From the NCBI RefSeq assembly GCF_021654285.1, contig NZ_JAKFZS010000016.1:1-64000 (forward strand): a stretch of DNA of 64,000 bases. The letters are read 5' to 3'. The notes beneath the pieces are model-generated. The model saw only the letters and a program-made list of their open reading frames with translations. It had not been told where the DNA came from and made no database searches. The DNA is from Pseudoalteromonas luteoviolacea (GTDB lineage Bacteria; Pseudomonadota; Gammaproteobacteria; Enterobacterales; Alteromonadaceae). A program made the position numbers and the translations under genes. Numbering within the stretch: position 1 is the stretch's first letter; the number at the start of each line of letters is the position of its first letter. Of this stretch, positions 26,358 through 35,779 are shown in pieces.

Positions 26358-28769
26358 ATGTTTTCGAGTTATATCACCACAGCAATGCGCGCGTTTGCCA
26401 AACACAAGCAACATTTTGCATTGAATGTGATTGGCCTGAGTATCGGATTAGCGGCGGCGATTGTTGTTGCTTTGTTTGCGGCTTATGAATTTTCTTTTGA
26501 TCATCAACATCCTAATGCTGAGCGCGTTTATCGTGTGCATACAGATTACCGCAGTTGGGGGTTACAGCTCATTGGTAACGCAAGATCTCAGCACCCGATG
26601 CAAATGAAGCAACAGAGTCAGGTTGAAGATGTACTGATGCTCGCAGATGCTGAAAGTATTGAATATAACGGCGGGTCTTTACCGCTGACAGTCAAAATAT
26701 CCGATAGACAAGTGCAATTGCCGCACTTCTATGCGGCAAGTGGCAATTTACTGGATTTTGTGTCGCTTAATGTCCTTTCGGGCTCAGTACAGACAGCGGT
26801 CACGTCGCCGAATCAACTGGCGTTGAGTCAAAGCACTGCGATCCGTTTATTCGGGCGCGACAATGTCGTGGGCGAGCGATTAATTCATGACGCAGGCACC
26901 TATACGATTGCTGCTGTATTTGCAGATCTGCCAGACAATACCCATTTTTATTTTCATACACTGACCGCAATTCCTGCGAATGCGCAAAATAATGTCAGTG
27001 GTTATGTATACATGCGCTTGGTGCCCGGCGCCAATGTTAATAACATACAAGCCGATTTAAATGCGCTGTTTACTGAGCAAGCGACAGGTCGTGAAAAGAC
27101 TTTATCTTTGCATTTAATCCCACTATTAGATGTCCACTTTAATAGCCGTGGTCCATTTGAAATGAAGCAAGGCGGTTCAAAGCAGGTGATGCTGGTGAGT
27201 GTTGCTTTGGCTTTAATATTATTACTGGTGGCGAGTACCAATTTCATTAATTTAAATATAGCAGCCGCGGCCAAGCGCGCAAAAGAGGTTGGCGTACGAA
27301 AAGCGCTCGGCGCGACTCGTTTTCAGTTGATCCAACAGTTTTTAACTGAAGCATTATTGGTTGTGAGCTTTGCGGGGTTAATTGCATTAGCCATTGTTGA
27401 GCTGTCTTTGCCTATGGTAAACCAAGTACTAGATAGATCGTTAAGTTTAGACTTCTCTATGTGGTTTTTAGCGGCTGTTGCCGGTGTGATTGTTCTTGTT
27501 GGCATCTTATCGGGGTTATATCCTGCACTGTTTATTTCTTCTTTCAGTGCTAAGCGTGTACTCAGTGGTGATTTACAACGCGGACAAACCGCGATTTGGG
27601 TACGTAAGCTGACTTTGTATTTTCAAAGTGTGTTGTCTATTGCCTTGATCATTGCGGCTGTGGTGATTTACAAGCAAATGGCGTTGGTGAATACACTGGA
27701 TGTTGGTTATGCAAAAACGGACAGGCTATTGGTGAAAGACTTGCCAGCTGAGCTTATCTATAAGGCTGAAAATAACCGTTTATTTGACAATATTGGTGAT
27801 GTTGCGGGTGTGTCATCTGTCACGGTCAGCAATACCAACCTAACCGTAGACATGAATGCGGGATTACATTTAACTTGGCCGAATGGGGAGCGCTTGCAAG
27901 GCACTCAACCTACGGTTTCAACGGGTTACTATGCTGTTGAAACACTGGGCTTAACTTTGCTCGCAGGGCGTGATTTTTCTCCTCAATTTGGCAGTGATTG
28001 GTTTCGTCGTGATGGGCAAGATATTCACCGTTATGCCGTATTAGTCTCTGAAAGCTATATGAAAATGGCGGGTTACAGCAATCCAGAAGAAGTGATAGGT
28101 AAGCAAGCTACATCGCATAATGGTCGCACGCAAGTCACGATTGTGGGTGTGGTGGCAGATGTAAAGATTGGTTCAGCTAAACAGCAAGCGTTACCGATTT
28201 CATTTCGCGCAGGTGTGGTTAGTCGCCCATTTGCAGATATCGTCGTCAAACTCGATGGTACCGTGTCTGCACAAAGTGTATCTGCCCAGATCCGCGATTT
28301 GGTGTCGAGTCAATTGAAGTTACAAGAAGTCTCGATTTCTCGTATTGAAGATGAATATGAACGTGCGCACATGAGCGAGCGACGCATACAGCAGTTGGTT
28401 TTATTTTTCAGCGCATTAGCGGTTGCACTGACGTGCTTGGGTGTATTGGGCCTCGCTTCTTTCTCAGTGCTGCGCAGGCAAAAAGAAGTGGCTGTACGCA
28501 AGGTCTTGGGTGCATCACGAGTCAGCATTGTAAACTTATTAGCAAAGGAGTATGTGGTGTTGATTGGTGCGGCGGTATTGCTGTCTTTCCCACTCAGTTA
28601 TTGGATACTTGATGGATGGCTAAACCATTTTAACGAGCGTATCTCACAGGCGCTCTGGGTGTATGTACTGAGTGCTGGGTTTGTGGCGCTAAGTACTTGG
28701 CTTACGGTTGCTATTTTAGCCTTTAGAGCGGCAACAATCAGGCCATCGCAGATTTTACGCTACGAGTAA
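26358..28769 (+). CDS. FtsX/MacB-type ABC permease
   Basis: 803 aa. A first membrane segment (about 20-45) is followed by a MacB periplasmic core domain (about 45-270), three membrane segments (about 275-400), a further helix (about 420), a second periplasmic core (about 435-670) and three C-terminal segments. Two FtsX-type cores are fused, as in the large permeases often paired with NtrC-type regulators. The permease motifs VGVRKALGATRFQLI and VAVRKVLGASRVSIV are duplicated. It ends before a bidirectional hairpin. Confidence 0.9.
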   Translation: MFSSYITTAMRAFAKHKQHFALNVIGLSIGLAAAIVVALFAAYEFSFDHQHPNAERVYRVHTDYRSWGLQLIGNARSQHPMQMKQQSQVEDVLMLADAESIEYNGGSLPLTVKISDRQVQLPHFYAASGNLLDFVSLNVLSGSVQTAVTSPNQLALSQSTAIRLFGRDNVVGERLIHDAGTYTIAAVFADLPDNTHFYFHTLTAIPANAQNNVSGYVYMRLVPGANVNNIQADLNALFTEQATGREKTLSLHLIPLLDVHFNSRGPFEMKQGGSKQVMLVSVALALILLLVASTNFINLNIAAAAKRAKEVGVRKALGATRFQLIQQFLTEALLVVSFAGLIALAIVELSLPMVNQVLDRSLSLDFSMWFLAAVAGVIVLVGILSGLYPALFISSFSAKRVLSGDLQRGQTAIWVRKLTLYFQSVLSIALIIAAVVIYKQMALVNTLDVGYAKTDRLLVKDLPAELIYKAENNRLFDNIGDVAGVSSVTVSNTNLTVDMNAGLHLTWPNGERLQGTQPTVSTGYYAVETLGLTLLAGRDFSPQFGSDWFRRDGQDIHRYAVLVSESYMKMAGYSNPEEVIGKQATSHNGRTQVTIVGVVADVKIGSAKQQALPISFRAGVVSRPFADIVVKLDGTVSAQSVSAQIRDLVSSQLKLQEVSISRIEDEYERAHMSERRIQQLVLFFSALAVALTCLGVLGLASFSVLRRQKEVAVRKVLGASRVSIVNLLAKEYVVLIGAAVLLSFPLSYWILDGWLNHFNERISQALWVYVLSAGFVALSTWLTVAILAFRAATIRPSQILRYE

Positions 28770-28776
28770 CAAACAT

Positions 28777-28799
28777 AGCCAGCGCGATAAGCGCTGGCT
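28777..28799. terminator. Bidirectional hairpin terminator
   Basis: AGCCAGCG and CGCTGGCT form a perfect 8-bp stem, followed by GTTT on the plus side. It lies between the permease stop and the convergent protease stop, so it can serve both. Confidence 0.65.
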
Positions 28800-28806
28800 G
28801 TTTGGC

Positions 28807-29817
28807 TTAAAGTTGCTCTTTTGGTACACCAACGTGTAAATTTCCGTTTTTGAGGTCCATGGTCATCACAAAGTGTTTGAATACGTCGTAGCCGACAATG
28901 CCTCTGACCTTCACGCCTTTAACGTGGCTGCTAGAATGGCTGTACTGGCTTGTGACATTCACTTTACTGCCCTCGGCGGGAAAGGCTATTTTGACATTAG
29001 AAAGGGTGAAAGGGCCAAATTGAACTTCTTTGGCGAGCACGTTTTCCATTTTTTCCTGAGTATTTGCTCCTGTAAAATAGGCCATTGGGTTCTGGGTGCC
29101 TAACCAACCAAATTTTTTCGCGAAGCGGCGTTCAATCAATACGCCTCCGGTAAAGCCAGTATCGAGCAACATCCATACCGGCTCGCCTTCAAGAATGATT
29201 TTAACGATGGGTTGCTCAAAGCCTTTTTGGAGTTTGAACTCAATATTCTCAAATTCTTTAATGTTAAGATGGTCGTGCGTAAGTAAGCGGATACGCTTAT
29301 TCGGGTAATCAATTTGGGTATTAAATAGTTTAAAAAAACCTTGGCCAAACAGCACTGCGTTATCGGGCATACTGAGATTCAGAGCAGGCAGTCGCTCAAG
29401 GTGTGTGTCTATGCCAAAAAATGACACGGGCACTTTTTGATAAATTTTGTTGCGCTTAACATCAAAAGCACCTTCAACGTCTATATTACCGCTATGGGTG
29501 TAGCTGAGTTTGTGTTTGGTCACAAAGTTTTCATTGATGGCATTCATATTTGCGCCGGTATCCAATACCGCGTAACTATTTATATCAGAGACCTTCACTG
29601 GGATGGTGATAAGACCATTTTGATAAGTAAAGTCTTGCCATGGTGTCACTGCAGCATGGGTGAAGGCGTTGAAGAGCAGTCCCACTAGTAACAAGGTGTA
29701 TTTCATAAGATTGGCTTTTATTTTTAAGGTGTGTATTTCTTGGAACGCTACTTTAAACATGATTAAAGCTTGGTGCCAGACTTTATTGTAATCAATTTGT
29801 AACTGTGTCATTTTCAT
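28807..29817 (-). CDS. Retropepsin-like aspartic protease, secreted
   Basis: 336 aa. Two Asp-Thr-Gly motifs, VLDTGANMNAI (about 84-94) and MLLDTGFTGG (about 216-225), mark a fused two-lobe aspartyl protease of the retropepsin type. There is a good ribosome-binding site (AAGGA) before ATG 29817. A typical signal peptide (MKYTLLLVGLLFNAFTHA) begins only at residue 38, where ATG 29706 has no clear site, so the true start is uncertain. The substrate is unknown. It converges on the efflux operon. Confidence 0.82.
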   Translation of the reverse strand: MKMTQLQIDYNKVWHQALIMFKVAFQEIHTLKIKANLMKYTLLLVGLLFNAFTHAAVTPWQDFTYQNGLITIPVKVSDINSYAVLDTGANMNAINENFVTKHKLSYTHSGNIDVEGAFDVKRNKIYQKVPVSFFGIDTHLERLPALNLSMPDNAVLFGQGFFKLFNTQIDYPNKRIRLLTHDHLNIKEFENIEFKLQKGFEQPIVKIILEGEPVWMLLDTGFTGGVLIERRFAKKFGWLGTQNPMAYFTGANTQEKMENVLAKEVQFGPFTLSNVKIAFPAEGSKVNVTSQYSHSSSHVKGVKVRGIVGYDVFKHFVMTMDLKNGNLHVGVPKEQL

Positions 29818-29968
29818 TTAATTCCTTTTTAAATGGTTTGTAATAATTAGATCGTAAGAAAGCTTTGCTTAAGGTGTTAATTATTTATACAAATTTACAC
29901 TTGAATAATCTTCAAGGTTTCGACTAGAATACCCTTAAATTTCGAACCGAAACTTATGTGAAAGATAA

Positions 29969-30745
29969 ATGACCAAACGCAACACTCAACAGCGCCGCCA
30001 TACCATTGTCAGCCGTGTAAACAGCGAAGGTGAAGTCAGTGTAGAGGCTTTGGCTGCTGAGTTCGAAACATCAGAAGTTACGATTCGGAAGGACTTAACC
30101 GCGCTGGAAAAAAGCGGCCTATTACTGCGTCGTTACGGTGGCGCTGTGGCGCTGCCCAAAGAGATTGTGGCAACGGGGGTCGATAAGCAAGATCCGCTGC
30201 GTAAAGTGGCGATTGCCAGCGCTGCAGCGGCTTTGATCCGTGACCATAACCGCATCATTATCGACAGTGGCAGAACAACTGCTGCTATGATCCCAGAGCT
30301 TGCGACCAAGCGTGGCCTTGTCGTTATGACCAATGCCATCAACATTGCTAACCGCTTATTATCACTCGAAAATGAACCCACCTTATTGATGACCGGTGGT
30401 ACTTGGGACCCGCATTCTGAGTCCTTCCAAGGCCAAGTTGCCGAACAAGTGCTACGCTCATATGACTTTGATCAACTGTTTATCGGTGCTGATGGCATTG
30501 ATGTGGCGAGGGGAACCACCACATTCAATGAGTTGATCGGGTTGAGTAAGGTGATGGCGGAAGCCGCAAGAGAAGTGATTGTGCTGGTTGAGTCTGAAAA
30601 AATTGGTCGAAAAATCCCAAATTTAGAGCTGCCATGGCAGCAAGTCACCACCTTGATCACCGACAACACCTTGGCACCAGAGATGCGCCAAGCGATCGAG
30701 GCACATGGCGTAAACGTGATCTGTGCAGAGATCACACAAGAGTAA
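29969..30745 (+). CDS. DeoR-family regulator upstream of glmS
   Basis: 258 aa. The N-terminal DeoR helix-turn-helix (about 5-60) contains VSVEALAAEFETSEVTIRKDL. The C-terminal sugar-phosphate sensing domain has IIDSGRTTAAM and LFIGADGID. Position 30 bp upstream of glmS fits a regulator of amino-sugar supply. In related bacteria such genes precede glmS and are thought to sense phosphorylated amino sugars; the ligand here is inferred. Confidence 0.9.
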   Translation: MTKRNTQQRRHTIVSRVNSEGEVSVEALAAEFETSEVTIRKDLTALEKSGLLLRRYGGAVALPKEIVATGVDKQDPLRKVAIASAAAALIRDHNRIIIDSGRTTAAMIPELATKRGLVVMTNAINIANRLLSLENEPTLLMTGGTWDPHSESFQGQVAEQVLRSYDFDQLFIGADGIDVARGTTTFNELIGLSKVMAEAAREVIVLVESEKIGRKIPNLELPWQQVTTLITDNTLAPEMRQAIEAHGVNVICAEITQE

Positions 30746-30775
30746 ACACACAAACGTGCAACGAATGGAGAGATT

Positions 30776-32596
30776 ATGTGTGGCATCGTAGGAGCTGTGG
30801 CAGAGCGCCCGGTTAACCGAATTCTAATTGAAGGTTTAAAACGTCTAGAATACCGTGGCTATGATTCAGCAGGTGTAGCACTGAGCAGTGCGGGCACATT
30901 AAACACGGTTAAAGCAGTAGGTAAAGTGGCTAATTTGGCCAGTGCACTTGAACGTGCAGAAGTCAAAGGCACAACGGGTATTGCGCACACTCGTTGGGCT
31001 ACACATGGTGGTGTAACCGAAGCGAACGCTCACCCACATTTATCAAATGAGCAAATTGCACTGGTACATAATGGCATCATTGAAAACCATGAAGCATTGC
31101 GTCATGCGTTAAAAGAAGATGGCTACACGTTCTTATCGGATACAGATACAGAAGTGATGGTGCACCTTATTCACCAATTGCGCCAGCAGCATGGTAGCTT
31201 GCTTGAGTCAGTACAAGCAGCGACTAAGCAGCTTGAAGGTGCGTACGGTACGGTTGTTTTTGACAAAGAAAACGACAATGAAATCATTGTGGCACGCTCA
31301 GGCAGCCCGTTGGTGATTGGTCTAGGCCTGGGTGAAAACTTCATTGCCTCTGATCAGCTGGCGTTATTGCCTGTGACACGTAGTTTTATCTTCTTAGAAG
31401 AAGGTGATGTTGCACGTATTACTCGCGATACGGTTGAGATTTTTGATGTGGACGGCAATCCGGTAGAGCGTGAAGTCGTTGAGTCGAATATCACGCAAGA
31501 TGCATCAGGCAAGGGCGAATATCGTCACTACATGCTAAAAGAGATTTATGAGCAGCCGTTAGCTGTGCGTAATACCCTTGAAGGCCGCCTTGAGAACGAC
31601 CGTGTGACAGTGGATGCGTTTGGTGACAGTGCAAACCAAATCTTTAAAGATGTGAAGCACGTGCAGATCATTGCCTGTGGTACATCTTATCACTCTGGTA
31701 TGGTGGCGCGTTACTGGCTTGAGCAGTTTGCAGGGGTAAGCTGTAATGTCGAAATTGCCTCAGAATTTCGCTATCGTGAGTCGTTTGTGCACGAAAATAG
31801 CCTATTAGTAACGATCTCTCAATCTGGTGAAACAGCGGATACGTTAGCAGCATTACGCCTAGCAAAAGAGCAAGGTTACATGGCATCTATGACCATTTGT
31901 AACGTACCTGGCTCATCACTGGTACGTGAATCTGATTTGGCGTTTATGACCAAAGCGGGCGCTGAGATCGGCGTTGCTTCAACCAAAGCCTTTACCACGC
32001 AACTTGTTGGCTTATTGATGCTAACGGCTTCTATCGCGCAAGAAAAAGGTCGCGATCAGAGCGTGATTGTTAATGCCATTAAGACCTTACCTAACAAGTT
32101 AGAAGAAGCACTAAGCATGGCTGAAGGTATTGAAGCATTAGCAGAAGAGTTTGCAGACAAACATCACTCTCTTTTCCTTGGCCGTGGTTCACAATACCCA
32201 ATTGCAATGGAAGGCGCATTGAAGCTTAAAGAGATCTCTTATATTCACGCAGAAGCTTACGCAGCAGGTGAATTAAAGCACGGTCCATTGGCACTGATTG
32301 ACGCGGATATGCCAATCATTGTTGTGGCGCCAAACAATGAGCTACTCGAAAAGCTGAAGTCTAACGTCGAAGAAGTACGTGCGCGCGGCGGCATCATCTA
32401 TGTATTCGCTGACAAAGACTCTGCATTTGCATCAGATGATACGATGCGTGTCATGAATGTAAACCACGTTGAAGACATCATCGCGCCAGTTGTCTATACA
32501 ATCCCGCTACAGCTGTTGTCATACTATGTGGCTGTCATTAAAGGCACTGACGTTGACCAACCGCGTAACCTAGCAAAATCGGTAACGGTTGAGTAA
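30776..32596 (+). CDS. glmS: Glutamine-fructose-6-phosphate aminotransferase (isomerizing) GlmS
   Basis: 606 aa, the normal length. It makes glucosamine-6-phosphate from fructose-6-phosphate and glutamine, the first step to UDP-GlcNAc. The N-terminal MCGIVG exposes the catalytic Cys2 of the class II glutaminase. HTRWATHG follows at about 73-80. Two SIS domains carry CGTSYHSGM and SQSGETADT, and the end DQPRNLAKSVTVE is the conserved C-terminus. It is preceded by the DeoR regulator. It shares a pathway with glmU at 4713. Confidence 0.98.
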   Translation: MCGIVGAVAERPVNRILIEGLKRLEYRGYDSAGVALSSAGTLNTVKAVGKVANLASALERAEVKGTTGIAHTRWATHGGVTEANAHPHLSNEQIALVHNGIIENHEALRHALKEDGYTFLSDTDTEVMVHLIHQLRQQHGSLLESVQAATKQLEGAYGTVVFDKENDNEIIVARSGSPLVIGLGLGENFIASDQLALLPVTRSFIFLEEGDVARITRDTVEIFDVDGNPVEREVVESNITQDASGKGEYRHYMLKEIYEQPLAVRNTLEGRLENDRVTVDAFGDSANQIFKDVKHVQIIACGTSYHSGMVARYWLEQFAGVSCNVEIASEFRYRESFVHENSLLVTISQSGETADTLAALRLAKEQGYMASMTICNVPGSSLVRESDLAFMTKAGAEIGVASTKAFTTQLVGLLMLTASIAQEKGRDQSVIVNAIKTLPNKLEEALSMAEGIEALAEEFADKHHSLFLGRGSQYPIAMEGALKLKEISYIHAEAYAAGELKHGPLALIDADMPIIVVAPNNELLEKLKSNVEEVRARGGIIYVFADKDSAFASDDTMRVMNVNHVEDIIAPVVYTIPLQLLSYYVAVIKGTDVDQPRNLAKSVTVE

Positions 32597-32682
32597 TTCA
32601 GGCTGAGTATGTGATAGATGGTGTGGGTGAACAATAAAGTTTCACCCGTAACAATAAGGTCTCATACTGACTGTATATCGGC

Positions 32683-32720
32683 AATTGCCCAGTTTCTATT
32701 GACTACTGGGCAATTTTTTT
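32683..32720 (+). terminator. Rho-independent terminator of glmS
   Basis: AATTGCCCAGT and ACTGGGCAATT form a perfect 11-bp stem with an 11-base loop, ending in a run of T. No Tn7-like end or transposition gene was seen in the gap that follows, and nothing else is evident between 32721 and 33051. Confidence 0.9.
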
Positions 32721-33051
32721 ATGTTCACACAGTCATTAAGTTAAGAGCGTGCTGTAAAACCAAATCTGGATACTTCCCAAGAAGAGCATTGTTCATTAGT
32801 GAACAATCACCATGACTTTCTGAATTGTCATAGCATTTATCCGCATTACCGCTTTCTTATTTAAACTTGGGCTGTTCTAGACTCACTGCTATTCGCACTT
32901 TTTGTTCTGTGACATTCTAATAGCTGAATTATGTTTCATTATTAACATATCCTGTTCTATTAGAGTAGGGTGTCAATTTGATGACCGAAGAGAGCTTATA
33001 ACGAGTTGACAAAGTGTGCCTTTCTGAGTTTTTAGCAAGTATATTAATAAG

Positions 33052-33456
33052 TTAAGCGCGCTCATTGATGTTTTTAGGTAAAATATAGCCTTGATAATTT
33101 TTGAGGGCGGCCAAGGTTTCTTCATAACCTGTGGTTGGTTGGCCGATACTGCGATTATATTCAATTCTGCGCTCTAAAGTGCCCAAATAATCTTTGTTTT
33201 CGACTCCAACAAGTGTATTCCCTTTAAACTCAAATTCTTCAAACGGGATGTACTGCCATATGCGATCATCTCCGGTGATTTTCGCTAATGTTCTGATGTC
33301 TTCTTGAGACACGTTTCGCATATCGAGGCCATTGCTATTCGATTCCCTAGTGTTAGGGTCTGAAGCAAGTGGCTGTTGACTGGTAGTATCTTGCTTTTTT
33401 GCAGTTTGAATGGCGTTATAATTGCTATACACAGCTTTAGTATTTGCTATATTCAT
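33052..33456 (-). CDS. Small protein of unknown function
   Basis: 134 aa. The first 45 residues are polar and probably disordered (QDTTSQQPLASDPNTRESNS). The rest is helical and charged (DIRTLAKITGDDRIWQYI, YLGTLERRIEYNRS). No signal peptide, membrane segment or family that I recognise. The start at ATG 33456 has AGGAGTTC-type upstream sequence (GAACTCCTTTCG on the plus strand), a good ribosome-binding site. The region 33457-33761 upstream is very AT-rich and holds no other gene I can support. Confidence 0.7.
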   Translation of the reverse strand: MNIANTKAVYSNYNAIQTAKKQDTTSQQPLASDPNTRESNSNGLDMRNVSQEDIRTLAKITGDDRIWQYIPFEEFEFKGNTLVGVENKDYLGTLERRIEYNRSIGQPTTGYEETLAALKNYQGYILPKNINERA

Positions 33457-33761
33457 AGAGAACTCCTTTCGTTTTCACCTAAATATGCGAGCAAAAATCA
33501 CGCCTTTTTTTTCAGGAATGACCTAGTTTCTCTTTATTTCCCCGAGCTTGTTAGCATGTATTTTGTGTCCATTTTAAATAGTGAATTACTTGCTATTTTC
33601 TTAAAGCTAATTGAGCGCTAGATATGAAATAATACATTTTTCCTACTTTATAAATGCATTTATAAATTACTAATATAAATATAGTTTTTTGTTATAGCTT
33701 TGTTGGTTTGCAAAAAAGGTGCTGATAAGTTGACATCACCTGTTAAGGAGGAGAAATCAGT

Positions 33762-34049
33762 GTGACACCCAATTCACGGCAGATAAAAACTGAAAACTTT
33801 AGGGCTTATGTACAGCGCTCAATGCGGCGTTGAAGAAAGGAAAAAAAATGGACTCAAGAGCAGCTTGGCAAGAAACTTGGCGTTGACCAGGCGACCATTT
33901 CTAATTATGAGTCGGGTAAAACCGACATGACCTACATCCATCTCTTTGAGCTATTTTTAATTTTTGGTAAGGATTTTTCAGCGGTTTTTGATCTGTTTAA
34001 CGTGACGACTCATACATCTTCGGCTGATATAAAGCAAAAAAAGGAGTGA
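33762..34049 (+). pseudogene. XRE-family regulator broken by an in-frame TGA
   Basis: A frame of 95 codons opens at GTG 33762 behind a perfect AAGGAGGAG site and would encode an XRE regulator like those at 36312 and 53472. The helix-turn-helix part reads QEQLGKKLGVDQATISNYES, followed by LFELFLIFGKDF where the others have LYEMYLIFGDEF. Codon 24 (33831-33833) is TGA, where the intact paralogs have Leu or Val in RRLRKK or RRVRKK. No frameshift is present. It is therefore probably a recent nonsense pseudogene. A sequencing error would make it an intact gene. Its tail overlaps the ribosome-binding site of the next gene. Confidence 0.75.
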
Positions 34050-34056
34050 CAAGATT

Positions 34057-34545
34057 ATGAAAGAGTTTTATTCGCTTGTTGAGTTCTTGCCTTTGACTGT
34101 GATCACTATATCGCTACTCTTAACATGGAAAGTACCTACGGCTAGGTGGTTTTTAATATGTTATGCAGTATTGGATATCGTGATTATTTTATTAAACCCT
34201 ACCATAATGCAGTGGAGGACACATTATTATCTGGCAGATCTTTTCATGTGCATTGCTTTAGTCTTACCGATAGTTTATCGAAGATCACTGGCTCTATTCT
34301 TGTATGAAAAGACCCATATAAATTACTTTCTACTTGTGTTTAATAGGCAGGTATTCACTTTACAAGAATGTGGCATTATTTTACTCATGTTATTTGGCGC
34401 ATTTATTAACTTAGTGTCTTGGCTGGAAATTTTAGCCTATAAGTATTATTGGATTGATGTACCTTATTTCAAACTATACGTTCGCAACAATGCAATGATA
34501 TTGGTCCATGTCGGTGTTTGTTGTGCGAATTTAGTTATGCATTAA
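34057..34545 (+). CDS. Small integral membrane protein, unknown
   Basis: 162 aa with four predicted membrane segments (about 8-24, 30-48, 58-76 and 104-124, with a possible fifth at 145-160). No family is recognised. It starts at ATG 34057, seven bp after the broken XRE gene, and its AAGGAG site lies in that gene's last codons, so the two were once an operon. The intact XRE genes nearby also sit beside small membrane proteins. Confidence 0.7.
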   Translation: MKEFYSLVEFLPLTVITISLLLTWKVPTARWFLICYAVLDIVIILLNPTIMQWRTHYYLADLFMCIALVLPIVYRRSLALFLYEKTHINYFLLVFNRQVFTLQECGIILLMLFGAFINLVSWLEILAYKYYWIDVPYFKLYVRNNAMILVHVGVCCANLVMH

Positions 34546-34755
34546 AAGCAGAAGAGCGAGAGAGTGAGGTCGCAACACATAGGTCAACGGACTAAGCAGC
34601 ACTATTGAAGCAATAAGAGTTAAACTTCATTATGCTATACTTGTCTATACAACCTATAGTGCAAACAGTCTACTTGTTCTAACTAGCTGTTTTATAGCTC
34701 TTAAGTCGACAGTGTTGTTTAAGGCATGTAGGGGAAACTAAGTGTGCTCCAAATA

Positions 34756-34786
34756 AAATAAGCGCCAGTGTAACAGGCGCTTATTT
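34756..34786. terminator. Bidirectional hairpin terminator
   Basis: AAATAAGCGCC and GGCGCTTATTT form a perfect 11-bp stem with a nine-base loop between two convergent membrane-protein genes. Both sides carry an A/T-rich flank. The rest of the 34546-34993 gap shows no gene. Confidence 0.65.
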
Positions 34787-34993
34787 GTAAATTGAATCGC
34801 TGTACATCAATGTTTTTGCAGCGAATGGCACGATAGTGCATCGCTAAGTTATGGTTAAGCAGCTGACCTTAATACCAAAAGCGACTGCTGTACATACGCC
34901 GCTGTTGCTCTCTCATATTTACTTTACACCACATTTTAGTGACATAAACGGTATGTAAATTTTCATTTATATAGGCAAAAAATAGTGGCAACC

Positions 34994-35578
34994 TTAAGTA
35001 AGTTGCTTATTTTTTGCTTGTAAGATCAACATGGTGAGTAATAACCCACACGTCAGAGCCATAATAGCTGAACCAACAAATGTATAGATGTCATAAATCA
35101 ATGTCAAAGATAGCCAACCAAGGCCATTTCTTAACGCATTTTCAATCAAGGCTAATACATTCATAATACCTGCTACTATAAATAGCCAATGAAAAAGACC
35201 ATCAAAGTCAGTAAGTACAATCTTGCTTGAGCTTGAGAAAAACCGTGAAATTTGCACTCTAAAAATAAAAAGCGCAATAGCAAATAGGTTGATTAACAGT
35301 TGTATGCCAAATATTTTGGTACCCACAATGAGGTAGTCATCGTCTGGTGAACCTAAATCTATGAGACCGGTACTAAATAAACTATATTCAGTTAATGCAA
35401 CAACGGCGAGCATAATAGAGATATGGCAAATATTAGGCTCTTTTTGCAGTAAGCCAAATATAAAGCAGAAAGCTAGTACTGGAAGGTAAACGTGAAAGAC
35501 TACCTGAGGGTCATCTATTTGCAGATAAAAAGCGATAAGTGCAATGACTGAAACAAGTATCAAATGTACCATTTTCAT
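34994..35578 (-). CDS. Integral membrane protein, unknown
   Basis: 194 aa with about six membrane segments spread over the whole length (for example LILVSVIALIAFYLQI at the start and MALTCGLLLTMLILQA at the end). No signature residues or known family were recognised. It lies downstream of the XRE and double-glycine peptide genes in the same direction, 97 bp from the peptide stop, so it could be an immunity or sensor protein for that peptide. That role is inferred from position only. Confidence 0.68.
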   Translation of the reverse strand: MKMVHLILVSVIALIAFYLQIDDPQVVFHVYLPVLAFCFIFGLLQKEPNICHISIMLAVVALTEYSLFSTGLIDLGSPDDDYLIVGTKIFGIQLLINLFAIALFIFRVQISRFFSSSSKIVLTDFDGLFHWLFIVAGIMNVLALIENALRNGLGWLSLTLIYDIYTFVGSAIMALTCGLLLTMLILQAKNKQLT

Positions 35579-35675
35579 AGAGTTAATTACTTATATTTGA
35601 GCTTTATTCAGTAATGTATTCTAAAGCTGAGATTATATAAATTCTGAGCTTGATAAAATACGCCAATAAATAGTT

Positions 35676-35777
35676 TTAACCTTGTGGAGTTATAACTTGA
35701 ATCTCATGAGGTTGCTTTGGCATAAATAATGAGCCTCCAATGACTTTTTTTAGAGATTCTTGGTTGAGTGATTTCAT
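35676..35777 (-). CDS. Double-glycine leader peptide (33 aa), XRE-linked
   Basis: A 33-residue frame starts at ATG 35777, two bp after the stop of the XRE gene, with AAGGA inside that gene's last codons. MKSLNQESLKKVIGG is a near-textbook double-glycine leader; the remaining 18 residues are SLFMPKQPHEIQVITPQG. The core has no Cys and is Pro-rich. Length and leader fit a secreted signalling peptide or small bacteriocin handled by the C39 exporter at 7484 or another one. Too short for ordinary gene callers. The sequence features are clear; function is inferred. Confidence 0.75.
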   Translation of the reverse strand: MKSLNQESLKKVIGGSLFMPKQPHEIQVITPQG

Positions 35778-35779
35778 AA

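Noticed and set aside
32597..33051. Tn7-like insertion at the 3' end of glmS
   Set aside because: The attTn7 site is here in many bacteria, but no transposition genes, terminal repeats or target duplication are visible; only the glmS terminator and non-coding DNA.
33831..33833. TGA read as selenocysteine in the XRE gene
   Set aside because: The residue in intact paralogs is Leu or Val, there is no stem-loop of the expected kind directly after it, and XRE proteins are not selenoproteins.
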